Shown here piece after piece: positions 25,740 through 37,769 of a stretch of DNA of 64,000 nucleotides (the stretch's first letter is position 1; each line of letters starts with the position of its first letter). Source of the stretch: Mya arenaria (Eukaryota; Mollusca; Bivalvia; Myida; Myidae); contig NC_069133.1 in assembly GCF_026914265.1 (NCBI RefSeq), positions 49,536,182 to 49,600,181 on the forward strand. The letters run 5' to 3'. The position numbers and the translations under genes are program-made. The notes below the pieces were generated by a model that saw only the letters and a program-made list of their open reading frames with translations, was not told the origin of the DNA and searched no databases.

Positions 25740-26790
25740 TTCAGTTTAATTTTGTCTTAAAAGCCGTTTTTAAAGTCAATGAATTTAATACAAATTTTCA
25801 ATATCTTAACTAACTTATATGGAGTTTAAGGAAAACGGTTATTATTGCCTTTCTTTTAATTTAACAATGAGGGAAACGTGGAACAAATGCAAATTGGTAC
25901 ATCGTGTGTTGAGATTCTAGAGGGTAAAATATGTGCGTCTTTGTGTACACGTTTCGCTGTAACATATTAATTATATACCTGATAAGTACTCAAAAGTACT
26001 AATACAAAAACAAACAGAGTATAAACGAGAATGGTTGGTGCATTTAAAGAAGAATCATAAGAATCTTTCTAGAGATTCAAATACAGCTACACAACAAAAT
26101 GGCCATCGTATTATCAAGTGAATAGATGATATTTGAAACTGTATGCAATAACCATCTATAACAAGCACTGCAGTCAGTGGTTGAATTCCATTCACAGCAG
26201 TTTTTCTGTAATCATATCAACATGAAGTAGCCATATCTGTTGTCGGCTTTTCAACAATTTGAAAAAGAGATATAACCATCAACTATGAAGTCCTTTTGCA
26301 GGCTAACTTTATCTATTATTATGTTACTTGATGTTCTGTATTTTCATTTTAACGTTTACGTGTTAAACTATTTGTCACTATCTGTTTGAATCATTACAAT
26401 TCCCAATTAACTTAATTAGAGCTTAGATGTAGTATTAATCATCAGTAAAAAGCACTTCCAAAAGCCGATATATTTTATATAATGTTCACCCAAGTATATA
26501 ATAATTAGAAAAAAACTTGTTAAAGAAAATAAGCCTACTATATATAGAAGGTTTTCATATTCATTAAATTGATCTTGATATGCATAACGAATTTGTACGA
26601 TATGCAATGTAATTTAATAACAAGGGAAGTAACAAAAATAAATATTGTTTCTATTTATTTATATAAAACTGGCATTCTTTCCAAAAGAGTATAGATTAGT
26701 TTACATGTAATATACTTTAAAAAAAATATTTCCATTATTGTTTTAATTTCATGATTCTGAGTATATGTTTCCGCATAGTAGTGTATTTAC
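25740..26790. other. Non-coding, nothing recognised
   Basis: AT-rich sequence between the 180-bp array and the right member of the 45-bp inverted repeat. No gene or repeat was recognised. Confidence 0.5.
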
Positions 26791-26791
26791 A

Positions 26792-26836
26792 CTGCTGTAC
26801 TGCCAGACTGCTAGACTGCTAGCTTCACATCCATCT
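26792..26836 (-). repeat. 45-bp inverted repeat, right member
   Basis: The exact inverse of 18003-18047, beginning CACTGCTGTACTGCCAGACT. It abuts the left edge of segmental copy 2 (homology with copy 1 begins within about 20-30 bp). Confidence 0.9.
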
Positions 26837-28035
26837 TGAAATCACCATATATTTATGAAAGTCCTTTGTGAAACATATCTGGAATAATGTTTGATTTACA
26901 AATTAAGTTCATGTTAATTCAAAAGTAAGAGTCAGAAATATTTTGCGTATATTAACAATAAGCACACGTATAAAACACGGATATGAAGGGGAAATCCCCT
27001 TTTACTGGTAAACTCCCAGATGTATACAAATAGCTCAGTGTTTACACATTTATAAGACCCTGTGCAGTATATGCATCAAGCTCTTTTATATGGAACATTT
27101 TCAACTTAGTCAAAATTGAAGAAAAAAACCAGTGAATATTGTAAATACTCACTATTATTTATCAAATGTATATTATAAATTGACACTTTTCTTTTTCTTC
27201 ATATTTTCAGTGTAAAATTATTATTTTCAAATTCAACTTAGAAAAAAAGCATTCCGTCACGAAGTTAAAATTCTTCAATAACAGTCCGTATGGATACTGC
27301 CCAAATGCAGCGATTTCGCAATCCAACCATTGTTATTGGGTAATTTATTACCCTTCAGAACTGTCAAGGAAATTGCTCTTTTATATCATAATGTCAAAAT
27401 TACTCAGCCGTACCGTAGTTTATTAGTTTTAAGGAAATTTATACGTAATCTTAGAATGAATAGGTTTGTGTCTAAATGTAGCTTTTCGCAATTTAGCAAA
27501 AACAACATGAATTAATCATTTGAAGTAAACACGGCGTTGGACCACTTGCGTGGCATTCTAAATATGTCAGATATATATTTATATATATGCTGTATATAAA
27601 TCATCTTACTTGCGGTTTAAATAAGCAGTCAGATTTCGCTGTGGTCTTCAGCAACAACATACGATAGCAGCTTCTTACTTGACAGTTAATGTATACTGTT
27701 GTGACCAAGGGAAAACTGTGTGTAGTTGGGTAATCAGATATACTTAGTTCAGGTTGCAATGAACGATGGTCATTTGTTTGAAAAATTAAAAAAGAAGACT
27801 GAAGACATCCTGTCTATACGTGTATAAACAGAACGTAGGTGCATTCAAAAATCTGAAGAAAAAACAGCCACTTAAATAGAGACTTGGAATTAAAAAAACA
27901 ATAACACGGATATATTAATGAATAGTAATGTGAATTAGAATTTGGAAATACAAGCAGTGTGTTGCTGAGGACTATCTACCGATACAGAGATATCAAATTG
28001 AGCAAAAAGACTTTTGGAAAAGAAGTACAGCCAGG

Positions 28036-29256
28036 ATGCCGGTGGAACAATTTATTGAATCTATAGGCGCGAATATGTCGTACGAGCAGTATAACAATAT
28101 GACTCTTGACTTTTTGACAGAAATCATGTGGCCTTTTACAAAGCCATACAGCCCACTAGCTGAAAAGACTTCAGTGAAGCCAATCCATATTGTTATCATA
28201 GTGTTGTGTTCGCTAGCAATAATTACCAATTGTGTTGCTATAGTTTCCACGTGCAGAGTAAAATACTACCAAACGCTCCATCTGAAACTGATAGTAAGTC
28301 TTTGTGCGTCAAACATTTTAATTGTCATCGCAATTCTTGCAATGGTCGTCAACAAAATTGTCAACAGCACAAATCTGGTAGGGATGAGCAGTCCCGAGAA
28401 CCGAGCAACAAACGCATGCGCATTTGCAACAGTTAATTCTCTGAAAATTATGGGATTTCTGACATCGTTGCTTAATCTTCTTGCAATGGCCGTTGATCAC
28501 TACATTGCCGTGATGTTTCCTCTAAGATACCCGAAAATCATGACCAAGCCGCGAGGCATCGTCTTGATTTGCATCATTTGGGTAGTCTCCGCCATCGGCG
28601 GATTCTCGAATATTGTACTTGGCCTTTTGCAGAACGACAAGTCACGTACCGAGGTTTTCCACTTTTGTGAACTAGTTATGTATGATCGTTACAACGCTGA
28701 GGTTTTGGTTTGCATTGTAACAGCAATTTTTGTGATTGCAGTTACTTTTATTTACATTCAACTGTGTCGCAAATTTAGAGCGCTAAAGAAAGAATCACAA
28801 ATGACACCCGGCGCCAACTACTCTCTTCATAAATACACAGCAGTAATGACAACGATAATAATTATCATGTGTTTCATTCTTTGTCTGGTTCCTTACATCG
28901 TCTTCCAAATGATCATGATCGGACTCGTTAATTTCAACAAGGACGTTGTGTATACTCTCTTCAACAGCCTATTGGTCGCCAGCAAGTATCTACACGTTCT
29001 CTTGATCACCAATTGCTTGGCTCATCCGTTTATTTACGCCGTACGTTCAAAGATCATGAAGAGAGGTTACAAGAATTTGTTCATGGCAATGCATAGAGAG
29101 AAAAGATTATCTGTTCGTAACGAACTCGGAGTGTTTGATGGAACACTTGGACACAGCTCGAAGGCGATCGGACCGTCGTGTAAAAGGGTAGATGAACAGA
29201 ATGAAGCAGAAAAAGATGGAGAAACAGACGCATTTGTACCTGCTCTTACTAAATAA
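28036..29256 (+). CDS. Class A (rhodopsin-like) G-protein-coupled receptor, paralogue 2
   Basis: An intronless 406-codon gene, collinear with 7763-8983 without any indel. About 36 residues differ (roughly 91% identity). Changes cluster in the N-terminal 20 residues, the loop after TM2 (109-114), residues 159-160 after DHY, and the C-tail (from about residue 340). The core of TM3-TM7 is nearly invariant, and N2.50, DHY and HPFIY are all kept. That suggests both copies are under constraint. Sequons remain at N13 and N21. The start is supported by the conserved leader AAAAGAAGTACAGCCA just before ATG. AATAAA occurs at about 29282. Ligand unknown. Confidence 0.93.
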   Translation: MPVEQFIESIGANMSYEQYNNMTLDFLTEIMWPFTKPYSPLAEKTSVKPIHIVIIVLCSLAIITNCVAIVSTCRVKYYQTLHLKLIVSLCASNILIVIAILAMVVNKIVNSTNLVGMSSPENRATNACAFATVNSLKIMGFLTSLLNLLAMAVDHYIAVMFPLRYPKIMTKPRGIVLICIIWVVSAIGGFSNIVLGLLQNDKSRTEVFHFCELVMYDRYNAEVLVCIVTAIFVIAVTFIYIQLCRKFRALKKESQMTPGANYSLHKYTAVMTTIIIIMCFILCLVPYIVFQMIMIGLVNFNKDVVYTLFNSLLVASKYLHVLLITNCLAHPFIYAVRSKIMKRGYKNLFMAMHREKRLSVRNELGVFDGTLGHSSKAIGPSCKRVDEQNEAEKDGETDAFVPALTK

Positions 29257-30224
29257 GAAGACGAAAGGAGCACTGTTTTGTAATAAATGTGTACAGTGGT
29301 TGTCACTTATGGGCGACGAATGACAATGCTGAACGCTGAATTATGATGTTATATTTATGACAGAACATTATTAATTCCGATTGTTTTTATAACTGTCAAA
29401 CTTTTTCCACAGTGCATGTATAATTAAAGCTACGCTGTGACATTATGTCAGCAGATTTTTTGTTTGAAATTCACAAATTTTAAGAGGTTTATCTTAACAT
29501 GCATGCACAAATTGTCTGTGCAAATGTCATTTACAGTTGATATTATACGATGTGTTATACCGTATACTACTCAGCAAATTACACTACCTGTATTATATAT
29601 ATTTCTGATGTGAATGCTGTTTTCCAGCAGCCATTTGTTTAAATTTGATATGTTGAATGTTATCTTTTGCCTAGTTGGCTAATTCAAACAATTTGAATGG
29701 TGAAAGGTAATAATTGGATACATATTGACAAATCAATAGGTATTTTGAGTAACTTTGACCAAAATAAACACTTAATTGGCTTTAAGCAATGGATTGCTGT
29801 TCTGAATAAAACTCCATATACCAGAAATACAGATTCATTCTTTTAATGATTTTTCGTAGCTGTTGTATTCCTGCGTTCTATGCATATAGTTTATTATATT
29901 ACATAAATAAACTTCAGCAGCTGTTGGAAGCTAATCAATAATGTTAAATACGCATTCGTTGATTATTATTTCACCTTGAGTTGCTACTAACACATCATTT
30001 AAACATAAATAAACATTGCTTAGAAATAACAAACCAGAGTTTTTTTCTAAACCTTGTCAGTAATACACCGGTTTCAGTTTATAGCCGAAAGTTGCTACCG
30101 CGTACAGGAGCCTTTATAGCCAATGCTCAATAGTGAAATTGGAAGCATGATACTTTTACGAGTGTGTTTCACTATCAATTGTTCTTTTCATCGATATGGC
30201 ACCCACATTGTATCGAGCATCTTT

Positions 30225-30765
30225 AAGTCTTTTAACGATATTGTCGATTCTCTAAGTGGCGTTTGTGTGCTAACGATTTTGCATGTCACGTCCGTATGTT
30301 TTCGATACTGCAAGCTGCGTTCTTATGTTGTCGATTATGTAAGTTGCGTTTGTATGTTGTCCGTTCTGTTAGTGATGGCCGCTATTGTTGTCGATTATTT
30401 TAAAATAGTTTGTATGCGGTCGATTCTGTAATGGCGTTCGTATGGTGTCGATTCTTTTAGTGGAGTAATTATGTTGTCGATTCTGTAAGTTGCGTTCGTA
30501 TATGGTCGACTCTTTTAAAAGAGTTCGAATTTGTCGATTCTATATTGGTGTTCGTCTGTTGTCTTTTAGTAATTGCATTCGTTTTTGTCATATTTTGTAA
30601 GTGGAGTTCGTATGTTGTCGATTTTATAAGTGGAGTTTGTATGTTGTTGATTCTGTAAATGAAGTTCGTATGGTGTCGAATATGTAAGTCAGGCTTTTGT
30701 ATGTTGTCGATTCAGTAAGTTGGGCACATTTCGTCAATTATGTAAGCGGCGTTAGTATGTTAATA
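30225..30765. repeat. Degenerate 25-35 bp minisatellite (GTTCGTATGTTGTCGATTCT)
   Basis: Units of the form GTTCGTATGTTGTCGATTCT followed by GTAAGTG recur more than twelve times with variable spacing. A few scattered relatives exist at the same relative position in copy 1 (about 9790-9990). The open frame at 30123-30431 passes through it and is not a gene. Confidence 0.85.
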
Positions 30766-31099
30766 CAAACGACCATGTAAGACCATGTTAGACATGCCAT
30801 CTTGTTTGGCCCTTTTTAACAAATGGATCTTACTATATATTATGTTAACGTTTTTATCCAGTATCTTATGTAAACAAAAATGAAAACAACATTTATCAAG
30901 AAGCAAATTGTTGTCTTACCGGCATGACAGGTGTGTCTATTTTTGCTTTCAATGACAATGAATAAGTGCCGCATTTATATTAAAGGGCAACGCCGTGTTC
31001 TGAATATTAGACACAAGCACAAACCATCGAAAAAAGAAACTATTAAGGGCATTTGGTTCATATTCGAATAATTATATAATCCCTATGGTAAACCTCGTA

Positions 31100-32620
31100 A
31101 GCAGAAAAAAAACCTTCCGTGACAAAGAAGCACGTGCTTACTGTAATTGTATCCCTCAACATATTTCAACCACCATTGAGCACGTTCAAAACATTTTCGT
31201 TTTGAGTTCATTGGCCTTATTTAACCACAAGGGAGCAAATCATAATCACTCACTACCTTTTTATGGTATGGTATGTGGGTACGTACTATGGTGATGTTGA
31301 ACACCACCATTATCATCATCATCATGGTTATAGATCATCTCATGTGCTGGTGTCGGAAGTATCCCTTGACAGTTTTTTAGACCATCTTTTAGTAACCATC
31401 TACCACATAAGACATACTCGTCGTGCCGATGTCATGGAACAAAACAGACCCCCAGTCTAATTTCATGTAACGAAAAGACCGGCGTCCAGTTAGTAGCGGT
31501 ATCGCTTCTGATGCCACTAACAGTGAAAGTACTGATAGATACAAGTTTCGGTTCGTAGGGTAGGGCCACGTCTCAAGGTGCGCTCCGGTCTTGCATCCCC
31601 CAACCCTTTTAGTTGGCCCTTGCTCAGTTTGCTACTTGCATATACATTATGAACATTCAATTATAATTATGAAGAAGAAAAAAAAAACCCATGTCATTTA
31701 TATGCTTTATAGATGGAAAATACACGTAAGTTAGAAATTTAACATTTTATTTAATATTCATAATTTAAGCGCAGATTGTAATCAGTAGCTAGGGGAGCAC
31801 GCTCACTTATAGTTGTAATAAGGGGAAAATCGGTAAAAAATACTTTTTAGGAATGTTGCTGTCTTGTTAAATTATGTTTACGCATATTGCACGTAGGAAT
31901 TATTAAATGAAGGCAATAAATGCCAAGAACAATGTGCGTCTTAAGCTAAAAGTTATTATGAATAACGCTCGAGTAATTCGGTCAAGTTAAACTTTATATC
32001 GTATCATATGGCAGTTATTTTTTACCAAATTAATGTTGCCATCAGCCTGAATTAAGGCAAATACTATTTATGTTTACAGAATCATTTTTCACTTTTGACA
32101 ATATGGAGAACTTAACAAAATGGAGTTGTTTGTTGAAACATAACCTGGGTTTTAAGCTTATTTTGGCCCAACACAAGTAATGTGTGACAAAGGGGGGTGC
32201 ATAAAAGGAGAAAACGTCAAACGATTTTACGCGGCGTTTACATGTTACCAAAGCCCCGGCCACACTGTCAACACTGCCCCGGGGTTGGAACCTCTTCGCG
32301 ACAAAATGTTATGACAATAGAGGTATCTGAAACGTTTCGATGAGGAGGTCGTCACTAGGTTTCAGAGTGCATCCGGTCACAACCATATGAACAAAAAGGC
32401 CTTGCTACAACCGACTTGGAAGCTCAGTGGTTTCATTGGTCTCCTACATGTAACCAACAGGTTTTATTTTAATCACAGATTGGTTTCCACTGTGTGATGA
32501 TCATTTTCGTCTAGACGAGAGTGTTGACACTTTTGCACATTTTAAGCGACCTATTTGTGATGAGGCGGTTGGTTGTCAAGTGGTTTCAAAGCGTGCGCTT
32601 ATAAATAAACCTGTCTGCGC
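31100..32620. other. Non-coding
   Basis: No gene seen. A short CAT repeat lies at about 31300-31325. A moderately GC-rich block (31475-31625) stands out from the background but matches no family I recognise. Confidence 0.45.
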
Positions 32621-32624
32621 ATTA

Positions 32625-33035
32625 AGGTGGAACGCGACCCTGAGCGAATTTTCGAGTTAATGTCTTAAAATTGATACAAATAAAACAGCATAATAGTTAT
32701 GCCCAATAAGGGAATGTTTTTACATTTTCAATATTCGAAACACGTTTGAAACTCCGAGTCTCCAAAATATACCACTGACGTCAATATTGAGATGTCTGTC
32801 ATTTTTTTTTGCCTTTCAACTAAAATATCCGATATTTTCATCAATTCTTCGTGCGCTATGAAATTTCCCCACACAATTACCGAAATCTCAATATTGACGT
32901 CCATGGTATATTTTGAAGACTAGTAGTTTCAAAACTGTTACTAATATTGAAAAAGTAAAACAGTCCCTAATTGGGCATATGCTGTTTTATTTGTATACCA
33001 ATTTTAAGACATTAACTCGAATATTCGCCAATGGT
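32625..33035. mobile_element. Foldback MITE with ~180-bp arms
   Basis: The left arm (GTTAATGTCTTAAAATTG, ATACAAATAAAACAGCAT, GACGTCAATATTGAGAT) recurs inverted at the right (ATCTCAATATTGACGTC near 32888, ATGCTGTTTTATTTGTAT near 32979, CAATTTTAAGACATTAAC near 32999). Homology extends about 180 bp on each side of a central AT-rich spacer. A related arm may exist near 18740. Confidence 0.8.
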
Positions 33036-33085
33036 AAGCATCATTTGTCACAATGTGCCGTTATTAACAGATGTATTTACATCTA

Positions 33086-33635
33086 CTCTTGTTTATAATA
33101 TTAATTATTTCCAAACATCCTTGTTCTACGTAAAGGCAAAAACACAAAATAAAGAAGTATATTTGTATCTTGTACGAACACTATTATGGAAGCAACTGCA
33201 GCATTTGGAAAAGGCGCACACTACAAATGCAACTGTTCCGCTGTTATCACATTGACCACCCTCAAAGAAACGTTTTGATTATATAAAGCATCTTTTTACA
33301 CGTGTTTTATAATATTTTGATCGGTGAATGACAAGTCCACGTCCAGGTGCAACTCTGAACTCTTGTTTATAATATTAATTATTTCCAAACATCCTTGTTC
33401 TACGTAAAGGCAAAAACACAAAATAAAGAAGTATATTTGTATCTTGTACGAACACTATTATGGAAGCAACTGCTGCATTTGGAAAAGGCGCACACTACAA
33501 ATGCAACTGTTCCGCTGTTATCACATTGACCACCCTCAAAGAAACGTTTTGATTATATACAGCATCTTTTTACACGTGTTTTATAATATTTTGATCGGTG
33601 AATGACAAGTCCACGTCCAGGTGCAACTCTGAACT
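33086..33635. repeat. Tandem duplication, 2 x 274 bp
   Basis: Bases 33086-33359 are repeated directly at 33360-33633 with only about two or three substitutions (for example GCAGCATTTG versus GCTGCATTTG). This is a very recent duplication of non-coding DNA, starting just right of a foldback MITE. Confidence 0.95.
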
Positions 33636-33689
33636 AGTTTTAAGCCTGTTAAATGCTCCTTAGTTATGTGATAAATTTCCACTATTAGG

Positions 33690-33740
33690 TATGTCAGGGG
33701 CGGGTCCAGGATTCGAAGTTAGAGGGGGCGTAACTTAGGG
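33690..33740. repeat. GGGGCGGGTCCAGGATT-type repeat end
   Basis: A GC-rich motif with GGGGCGGGTCCAGGATTC and GGGGGCGTAAC recurs inverted at 35370-35420 (GTTACGCCCCC, AAATCCTGG) and in part at 21425. It is probably the end of a dispersed element. Full boundaries were not resolved. Confidence 0.4.
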
Positions 33741-34044
33741 GCGTAACCTTTTGAAATGCGGCCATCCCTCAGAACCGAAATTTACTTGGTTTATTTTGGT
33801 TTAAAGAGTTGGCAGGGGGTTTGGAAATGAAAATTTTAACACTTCTAGTCAGAAATGGTGCATTCTGGGCGTATTTTAGTGTATGTTGTGATCCGCTTTA
33901 GAACAATGACATTTTGCAACGCAGTTGTGATAACAATAATTATAGTGCTTTCAAAAATGAAACAAATTAACTTTCGGCAGGTGAAATAGCTTTGCCTGGT
34001 CCGTTGTAATCTGGGAATTTTATATACAATATTCACGAAGCTTG

Positions 34045-34396
34045 TTTAAAACTTCACTCTCACTGTTTGAACGTTTTGACTTTTTTTGTCTTGGAACGAG
34101 CCAATTTATGCGAAAATGCATGGAAACCAGTGATATAAGACTGCTGAAAAAAGATTAGATCGCATATTTTCATATTTGAATTTAAAAATGAGGTTTTATG
34201 CATTTTTCTTAAACCGTTAGTAACGCTTTGGGCCATAAAACATCAATTTTCGAACGGAAATAGGAAAATCTGCGGTCGGATCTTTTGTCAGCAGTGTTAT
34301 ATCACTGATTGTTAGATATTTACGCAAAAATTGGCTCATTCTAAGACAACAAAAAAAGTTGTCAAAACGGTAAATCTGTGAGAGTGCAGCTTTAAA
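34045..34396. mobile_element. Foldback MITE, TTTAAA..CACTCTCAC ends
   Basis: The left arm has TTTAAAACTTCACTCTCAC, GAACGTTTTGACTTTTTTTG and GTGATATAAGACTGCTGA. The right arm inverted has TTTAAAGCTGCACTCTCACA, ACCGTTTTGACAACTTTTTT and GTGATATAACACTGCTGACA. About 350 bp, arms near 80% similar, no coding content. Confidence 0.85.
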
Positions 34397-35189
34397 AAAC
34401 AACAAATGGCGTTTAGGTATTCCTTAATGAGAACTTCAGAGTACTGTGAGTTCCATCAAATTCTAATATTATATTTCAGCTAGAGTTCAAAGCTTTATAG
34501 ATTCGAATTCCAGCACTGACACACGAGATCAGGGGAGCCTCAAGTCCAAGTCTGGACTCGGGAAACTTGTATTGGATTACAAAACATATCTCCAAACCAT
34601 TCGTTTTACAAATATATAAGAATTAATTGAATATTTTCACAACTTTGAAAAAATAGTAATGTCATCATCAAAAATCAACAAGAAAGAAAGTTACAATAAA
34701 ATCAAGGTTTGCAGTTTTGCAACTTGAGTCTGAACTGAGACTCGACTGTTCGTGATCATGACCCCTGGTGCACCAGTGTGATTAAATCATGGACTAAATT
34801 TCCAACTGAATTATAGCCCTATGAGTGTGTAAGGTTTTTCCGCGCCCATTGGCTGCATTATGGGTTGACCCTATGGCATTCCACGCGAAGTATTTATTAT
34901 TTAAGAGGAAATAAGAATCCTCAATTGGTTACTCACCCTCATCATTGGATGCGGTGTAAATTCGAAGATAAAGAAACCCCAAATAACGGGCTGCGTATCA
35001 ACGATGAATTGTATCTTGGATGTTACACAACCGAGAATAAAGAAGTATGAGAGCCAGATCCTGTTAAATGGAGGCTTACCGGCTCTGTGCGCGCGTCGTC
35101 TTGGATCCGGTTGTATGTTTCTACATTGTCCAAAGCTTGAAGCACATTATATTAAATGATAATCACTGCTACGATTTACGATTGGTATC

Positions 35190-35425
35190 CGTACCGGATC
35201 CAGCACTCGACCCCCTCCCCCCTAAAATCGTCCAAGTTTACTTCTAATATCAATACAGGAGAAAAAAAGTAACACAAGGCACCATTTCGGACTAAAAATG
35301 GGGAGTACCGCATCCCGTCCCCCGCCAACACTTTCAACAAAATTGATATTGGTTCTGATGGAGGAGCGCATATCTCATGGTTACGCCCCCCACCCACGCC
35401 AAATCCTGGACATGCCACTGTAAAT
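35190..35425. repeat. Dispersed repeat fragment with GC-rich ends
   Basis: It starts with GGATCCAGCACTCGACCCCC and ends CGCCAAATCCTGGACATGCC, with C-runs at both sides. The end resembles the inverse of the motif at 33695. The minus-strand frame through it (35176-35481) is repeat-derived. Confidence 0.4.
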
Positions 35426-35802
35426 ACATATACACATACAAAAGGCTCTTTATATAGTCCATATGATATTTGCAGATCCAAAAAAGTATGTAGTCCCCAT
35501 ATTCAATTTGATTTTACTTTGATCGATTTACACCAAGATGCAATGATAACGTCGGTTATCAAACCTTTTTTGATTAAAATGAAGTTATAGATCAATTTTA
35601 TTAGCGGCTACTGAGCATTTAACGATAGACACTTACGTGCAAAACTTCTTAATCAAATTGTCTTCGTCCCACAGGGTCATACAAATGTATATAACTTACA
35701 TGAAATGGTTCTATAACTTGATTGCCTAGGCTAATATCCCAGAAAACACAGATGCATTCAGCATTATTAATTTGGCAACATAATTGGTAACTCATTGTAT
35801 AA

Positions 35803-36030
35803 CCCCCTTGCCTAGCGCTCGGCATCAAAGTGATGGTACTGGGATATCGGTGTAGTCAGTACTGGTTAAACCCAGGAAAACGGAGCACGTTAAAAAACAA
35901 CAAGAGGTCTCTTCGAAAAGGCTAAGGTAACACACCGGAATCTCTTGCATCTCGTTCTGTTTCTTTATGTCTTCTAATATCTTGTTTAAACTGGGAACTG
36001 AACATGCTGAAGTCACTTCCATCTCTTATC
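35803..36030 (+). mobile_element. SINE, 5'-truncated copy
   Basis: CCTTGCCTAGCGCTCGGCAT, GTCAGTACTGGTTAAACCCA and AAGAGGTCTCTTCGAAAA match, in order, the body of the SINE at 51.76-52.14 kb (inverse strand). The tRNA-like head is missing. Confidence 0.75.
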
Positions 36031-36704
36031 GCTTATGGCATTTCAACACTCAAATGAACAAACAACCGCACACAACTTGAACCGCACACAAATCTTGAAT
36101 GGTTGAGAACACATAAACTTCTTAAAACAGTTACCGTTTATTTCATCTGTTTACAGAAAGAGGTTAAATAAAAGAGTATGCAGTACCACATGTAAAACAT
36201 ATTTTATGACTACAAATGTATGTATATCATGCATATCACAAATATGAAAAACAGTACTAACAGCATTTTTGGTTCTATAAACGTTGAAAAATATATCACA
36301 GTTTTGAAATTCACATGAATATAAATAAATAAATGTGACAATATATTTTGCTTCAAATACAGCATGACTGAGGGAAAATATACCCGTTTGATAACAGGTA
36401 ACTAAAGGTTCCTGCTACCTCGGAGTTGTAAATTGTAATAAATACATTTTGTACATTATTGGTATGTTTACAAAGATATAGACGAGTATAAAGTTTACAT
36501 GCTAAAACAGTGTAGGTAGGTGAAATAACAAATGTATAACACATGAAAACAACAATTAAATTGCAATATCTATAAATGTTACAAAAATCTAAAGTGTACA
36601 TTATAGTAAACAATTATTATTATTGCAGTATGAAAGTATTTGAACAGATCACAGTCTGCATTATGAAAAGGATAATTTCTTTTACGTGGGTAGTCACAAA
36701 AAGA

Positions 36705-37140
36705 GTGTAATTATTATAGGTTACAAGAGTTACGGTTCTTGTGCACTGCACTTGCCCTCTTATATTCTTCAAGATATGCCCCGGACAAAACTTTACGGAC
36801 GAAAATTCACAAAGGGCAATTACTCTAAACTTAAGAAAGCAAGAGTTACTGTTATTGTGCACTGCACTTGCCCTCCATGAGATCTATCTACATATGAAGA
36901 TTCAAGTTGATAACTCTTATATTCTACAAGATAAGCCCCGGACAAAACTTTAAGCATGAAAATTAACAAAGGGCAATAACTAATATGGAAGCAAGAGTAA
37001 CTGTTCTTGTGCACTGCATTTGCCCTCAATGAGATCTATCTACATATGATATTTAAGTTGATACCACTAATAGTTTACGAGATATGCCCCGGACAAGTGA
37101 AAACGGGACGCCACCGCCGCTGCCGCTGACAAAAGTAACC
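36705..37140. repeat. ~150-bp tandem array, three copies
   Basis: GTGCACTGCA followed by CTTGCCCTC occurs at 36741, 36858 and 37009 (spacing 117 and 151 bp). Units share CCCCGGACAAAACTTTA, AAAGGGCAATAACT and GATCTATCTACATATGA. The array ends in GCCACCGCCGCTGCCGCTGA. The first unit carries a deletion. Confidence 0.8.
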
Positions 37141-37769
37141 CCTATATGTCGCCTAGTCAGGTGACACAAAAATTATTCAGATGCAAATCTCAAATAAGAT
37201 GTAGAAAACATAGTTCTTTACACAGTCAAGTGTGTGATATTGAGTATCTATACAAAGGTGCATTTTATGGAAATGATATGATTATTTTAATGTATTTAAA
37301 TAAACAGCAGAAAATTTTGTCAGCTAAGCATACATTTCCAAAAACAATGTTAATAATTGTTACTCATACAAGAGCTTCCTTGACAGTTCCAGACGTGATC
37401 AGAGGTGTTCCAATTCTCTCAACATCACAAGATTATACCAAAAGCCGTTGTATATTTGCAGACTTTTTTTTTAGCATGATGGTAAGACTGCGCGTACGGA
37501 TTTTTTATAACTGTGATAAGGTACATTTCTTAAATGGTACCTAACATAAATACCTCCCTTCTATGTATATATGAAGTAAATCAGTCTGATAAATAACTGC
37601 ATTTAGTTGAAATATACAGTAGCAGACGTAACATGTAACAAAATATCATAAAAAACAACAATATTTCTCAATCTAAAATAAATACAAATTTTTATAATTA
37701 TTTTTTAAAAACATATCAATAATTTTTCCACTATCAATTTTCATATACTCTCAATTATTTCGTTGTTCA

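Larger units (their letters stand above)
26855..31100. repeat. Segmental duplication, copy 2 (compact)
   Basis: It holds the second receptor gene with about 1.2 kb of homologous 5' flank and 1.8 kb of homologous 3' flank. Compared with copy 1 it lacks the GTGA microsatellite and the 10.0-16.5 kb block, and it has its own expanded ~28-30 bp minisatellite at 30.2-30.8 kb. Same orientation as copy 1, so the arrangement is a dispersed direct duplication with about 9 kb between copies. Confidence 0.75.

Noticed and set aside
24728-25760. Frames of 63-65 codons in the 180-bp array
   Set aside because: Every 180-bp unit carries stops; the frames are partial reads of a non-coding repeat.
37146-37544. 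132-codon plus-strand frame
   Set aside because: No recognisable domain, overlaps the 3' flank of the RBR gene, composition matches background; no support as a gene.
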